Assembly (NCBI RefSeq): GCF_000003605.2
Contig: NW_003136055.1
Coordinates: forward strand, 1-25,197
DNA: 25,197 nt
Direction: 5' to 3'
Source: Saccoglossus kowalevskii
Lineage: Eukaryota; Hemichordata; Enteropneusta; Harrimaniidae
Shown here: in pieces, positions 23,511-25,197 of the stretch
Layout: the number at the start of each line of letters is the position of its first letter
How positions within the stretch are numbered: position 1 is the first letter of the stretch
The notes under the pieces: generated by a model
What the model was told of the DNA's origin: nothing
Databases searched by the model: none
What the model saw: only the letters and a program-made list of their open reading frames with translations
Program-made: the position numbers and the translations under genes

Positions 23511-25197
23511 ACTGTCAATCACACTGATATTGACAACTTTAGCCATCTGATTACTCATCACTGTCAATTACACTGATATTGACAACTTTAGCCATCTGAT
23601 TACTCATCACTGTCAATTACACTGATATTGACAACTTTAGCCATCTCATTAGTCATCACTGTCAATCACACCGATATTGACAACTTTAGCCATCTGATTA
23701 CTCATCACTGTCAATTTCGCTGACATTGACAACTTTAGCCATCTGATTATTCAACACTGTCAATCACACTGATATTGACAACTTTAGCCATCTGATTACT
23801 CAACACTGTCAATTACACTGACTTTGACAACTTTAGCCATCTGATTACTCATCACTGTCAATCACACCGATATTGATAACTTTAGGCATCTGATTACTTA
23901 TCACTGTCAATCACACTGATATTTACAACTTTAGCCATCTGATTACTCATCACTGTCAATCACACTGATATTGACAACTTTAGTCATCTCATTACTCATC
24001 ACTGTCAATCACACTGACATTGACAACTTTAGCCATCTGATTACTCATCACTGTCAATCACACTGATATTGACAACTTTAGCCATCTGATTACTCATCAC
24101 TGTCAATCACACTGATATTGACAACTTTAGCCATCTCATTAGTCATCACTGTCAATCACACTGATATTGACAACTTTAGCCATCTGATTACTCATCACTG
24201 TCAATCACACTGATATTGACAACTTTAGCCATCTGATTACTCATCACTGTCAATTACACTGATATTGACAACTTTAGCCATCTCATTAGTCATCACTGTC
24301 AATCACACTGACATTGACAACTTCAGCCATCTGATTACTCATCACTGTCAATTTCGCTGACATTGACAACTTTAGCCATCTCATTAGTCATCACTGTCAA
24401 TCACACTGATATTGACAACTTTAGCCATCTGATTACTCATCACTGTCAATCACACTGATATTGACAACTTTAGCCATCTGATTACTCATCACTGTCAATT
24501 ACACTGATATTGACAACTTTAGCCATCTGATTACTCATCACTGTCAATTACACTGATATTGACAACTTTAGCCATCTGATTACTCATCACTGTCAATCAC
24601 ACTGATATTGACAACTTTAGCCATCTGATTACTCATCACTGTCAATCACACTGATATTGACAACTTTAGCCATCTGATTACTCATCACTGTCAATCACAC
24701 TGATATTGACAACTTTAGCCATCTGATTACTCATCACTGTCAATCACACTGACATTGACAACTTTAGCCATCTGATTACTCATCACTGTCAATTACACTG
24801 ACATTGACAACTTTAGCCATCTCATTAGTCATCACTGTCAATCACACTGATATTGACAACTTTAGCCATCTGATTACTCATCACTGTCAATCACACTGAT
24901 ATTGACAACTTTAGCCATCTGATTACTCATCACTGTCAATTACACTAATATTGACAACTTTAGCCATCTCATTAGTCATCACTGTCAATCACACCGATAT
25001 TGACAACTTTAGCCATCTGATTACTCATCACTGTCAATTTCGCTGACATTGACAACTTTAGCCATCTGATTATTCAACACTGTCAATCACACTGACATTG
25101 ACAACTTTAGGCATCTGATTATTCAACACTGTCAATCACACTGATATTGACAACTTTAGCCATCTGATTACTCAACACTGTCAATTACACTGACTTT
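23511..25197 (+). repeat. Terminal 49-bp units, no 55-bp form
   Basis: About 34 units run to the window edge, which cuts the last unit after 22 bp. They are close to consensus, with CAATTACAC, CATCTCATTAG, ACCGATATT and four TTTCGCTGAC units (about 23,719, 24,352 and 25,039 among them). A private TACACTAATA change lies near 24,943. The 24.17-24.39 kb part duplicates 17.94-18.17 kb. The array evidently continues beyond the window. Confidence 0.7.

Larger units (their letters stand above)
1..25197. repeat. 49-bp satellite array filling the whole window (about 510 units)
   Basis: Every part of the window is a head-to-tail copy of one 49-bp unit, always in the same orientation. The unit runs from CACTGTCAAT through CACACTGATA, TTGACAACTT and TAGCCATCTG to ATTACTCAT. 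From the first unit start (14) to the last (25176) there are 510 complete units: 510 x 49 + 31 six-base insertions - 14 net single-base gaps = 25,162 bp, exactly the distance seen. A 13-bp piece at the left edge and 22 bp at the right edge are partial units, so neither array end lies in the window. Common variants recur at fixed unit positions: C or T at 11, T or C at 16 and 19, G or T at 23, C or T at 25, C/G/T at 34, G or C at 40, C/G/T at 45, T/A/G at 49. No gene, transposon end, RNA gene or unique sequence is present. This is satellite DNA of a eukaryotic type; the species is not recognisable. Confidence 0.98.

Noticed and set aside
1-25197. CRISPR array
   Set aside because: Units are directly adjacent with no unique spacers; the less conserved positions are point variants of a single sequence. 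The 49-bp unit with its small palindrome only superficially resembles repeat plus spacer.
1-25197. Bacterial promoters: TTGACA (unit positions 21-26) as -35 boxes
   Set aside because: At 16-18 bases downstream the sequence is CTGATTACTCAT, with no TATAAT-like box, and the array context is not bacterial.
1-25197. Plasmid or phage iterons or a replication origin
   Set aside because: Iteron sets have a few to a few dozen copies near a rep gene; here there are 510 units, no gene and no AT-rich melting region.
1-25197. Telomeric or subtelomeric simple repeat
   Set aside because: No TTAGGG-like, TTTAGGG-like or TTAGG tandem run exists. TTTAGG occurs only as a single-base variant (TTTAGGCATC) of the 49-bp unit.
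1-25197. Coding tandem repeat of a surface or structural protein
   Set aside because: 49 is not divisible by three and each unit contains several stop triplets on both strands (+ strand TGA at 16, 22 and 39 and TAG at 31; on the - strand from TCA and TTA at 6, 10, 30, 42 and 46).
1-25197. W-box (TTGACC/T) array for plant WRKY factors
   Set aside because: Both TTGAC cores in the unit are followed by A, not C or T, so the standard W-box is not met.
1-25197. tRNA, rRNA or other structured RNA genes
   Set aside because: Apart from the 7-bp palindrome no stem pattern is present, and no departure from the repeat is long enough to hold such a gene.

Overview
The whole window is one uninterrupted satellite/minisatellite array, in a single orientation, with no gene and no unique flanking DNA. 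The basic unit is 49 bp. In the register used here it starts at CACTGTCAAT and ends at GATTACTCAT; positions 161-209 are an exact consensus copy. Counting from the first unit start (14) to the last one (25176) gives 25,162 bp, which equals 510 units of 49 bp, plus 31 units that carry a 6-bp insertion, minus a net 14 single-base gaps. The length of the window is therefore fully accounted for by the repeat. The organism cannot be named from this. A kilobase-scale array of diverging monomers organised in duplicated blocks points to a eukaryotic nuclear genome (heterochromatin, or a large intergenic or intronic satellite), not to a bacterium, phage or plasmid.

The consensus unit is about 37% GC, has no CpG, and is strongly strand-asymmetric (13 C against 5 G on the + strand). 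Each unit contains an imperfect palindrome, arms TGTCAAT and ATTGACA around a 9-base loop. Its left arm reads TGATTGACAG on the - strand, the known composite site for PBX-MEIS/PREP (TALE-class) homeodomain pairs. No reading frame is meaningful: 49 is not a multiple of three and each unit brings several stop codons, so open stretches are very short.

Layout: 1-5.2 kb is built only of ~49-bp units. From 5.2 to 20.0 kb, 55-bp units (CCATTG inserted) appear, often alternating with 49-bp units as 104-bp dimers. From 20.0 kb to the end the 55-bp form is absent again. Over this lie irregular higher-order duplications of 0.5-2 kb, recognised by shared combinations of rare variants at constant offsets. 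Family A, marked by CTTATTACTG, has eight copies (351 to 20,421). Family B lies at 4.8-7.25, 11.1-12.6, 14.0-15.3, 15.8-17.5 and 21.2-21.8 kb. A 16-unit block is duplicated side by side at 8.15-9.6 kb. Smaller duplications lie at 17.9/24.2, 18.4/22.3 and 22.4/23.1 kb. Copies differ by whole units, as expected from unequal exchange. Two tight clusters of single-base losses (15.77-15.81 and 21.02-21.13 kb) may be assembly errors.

I found no convincing new biological system. The most useful observations are the block structure, the regionally confined 55-bp/104-bp subfamily, and the hundreds of TALE-type sites in palindromic form.
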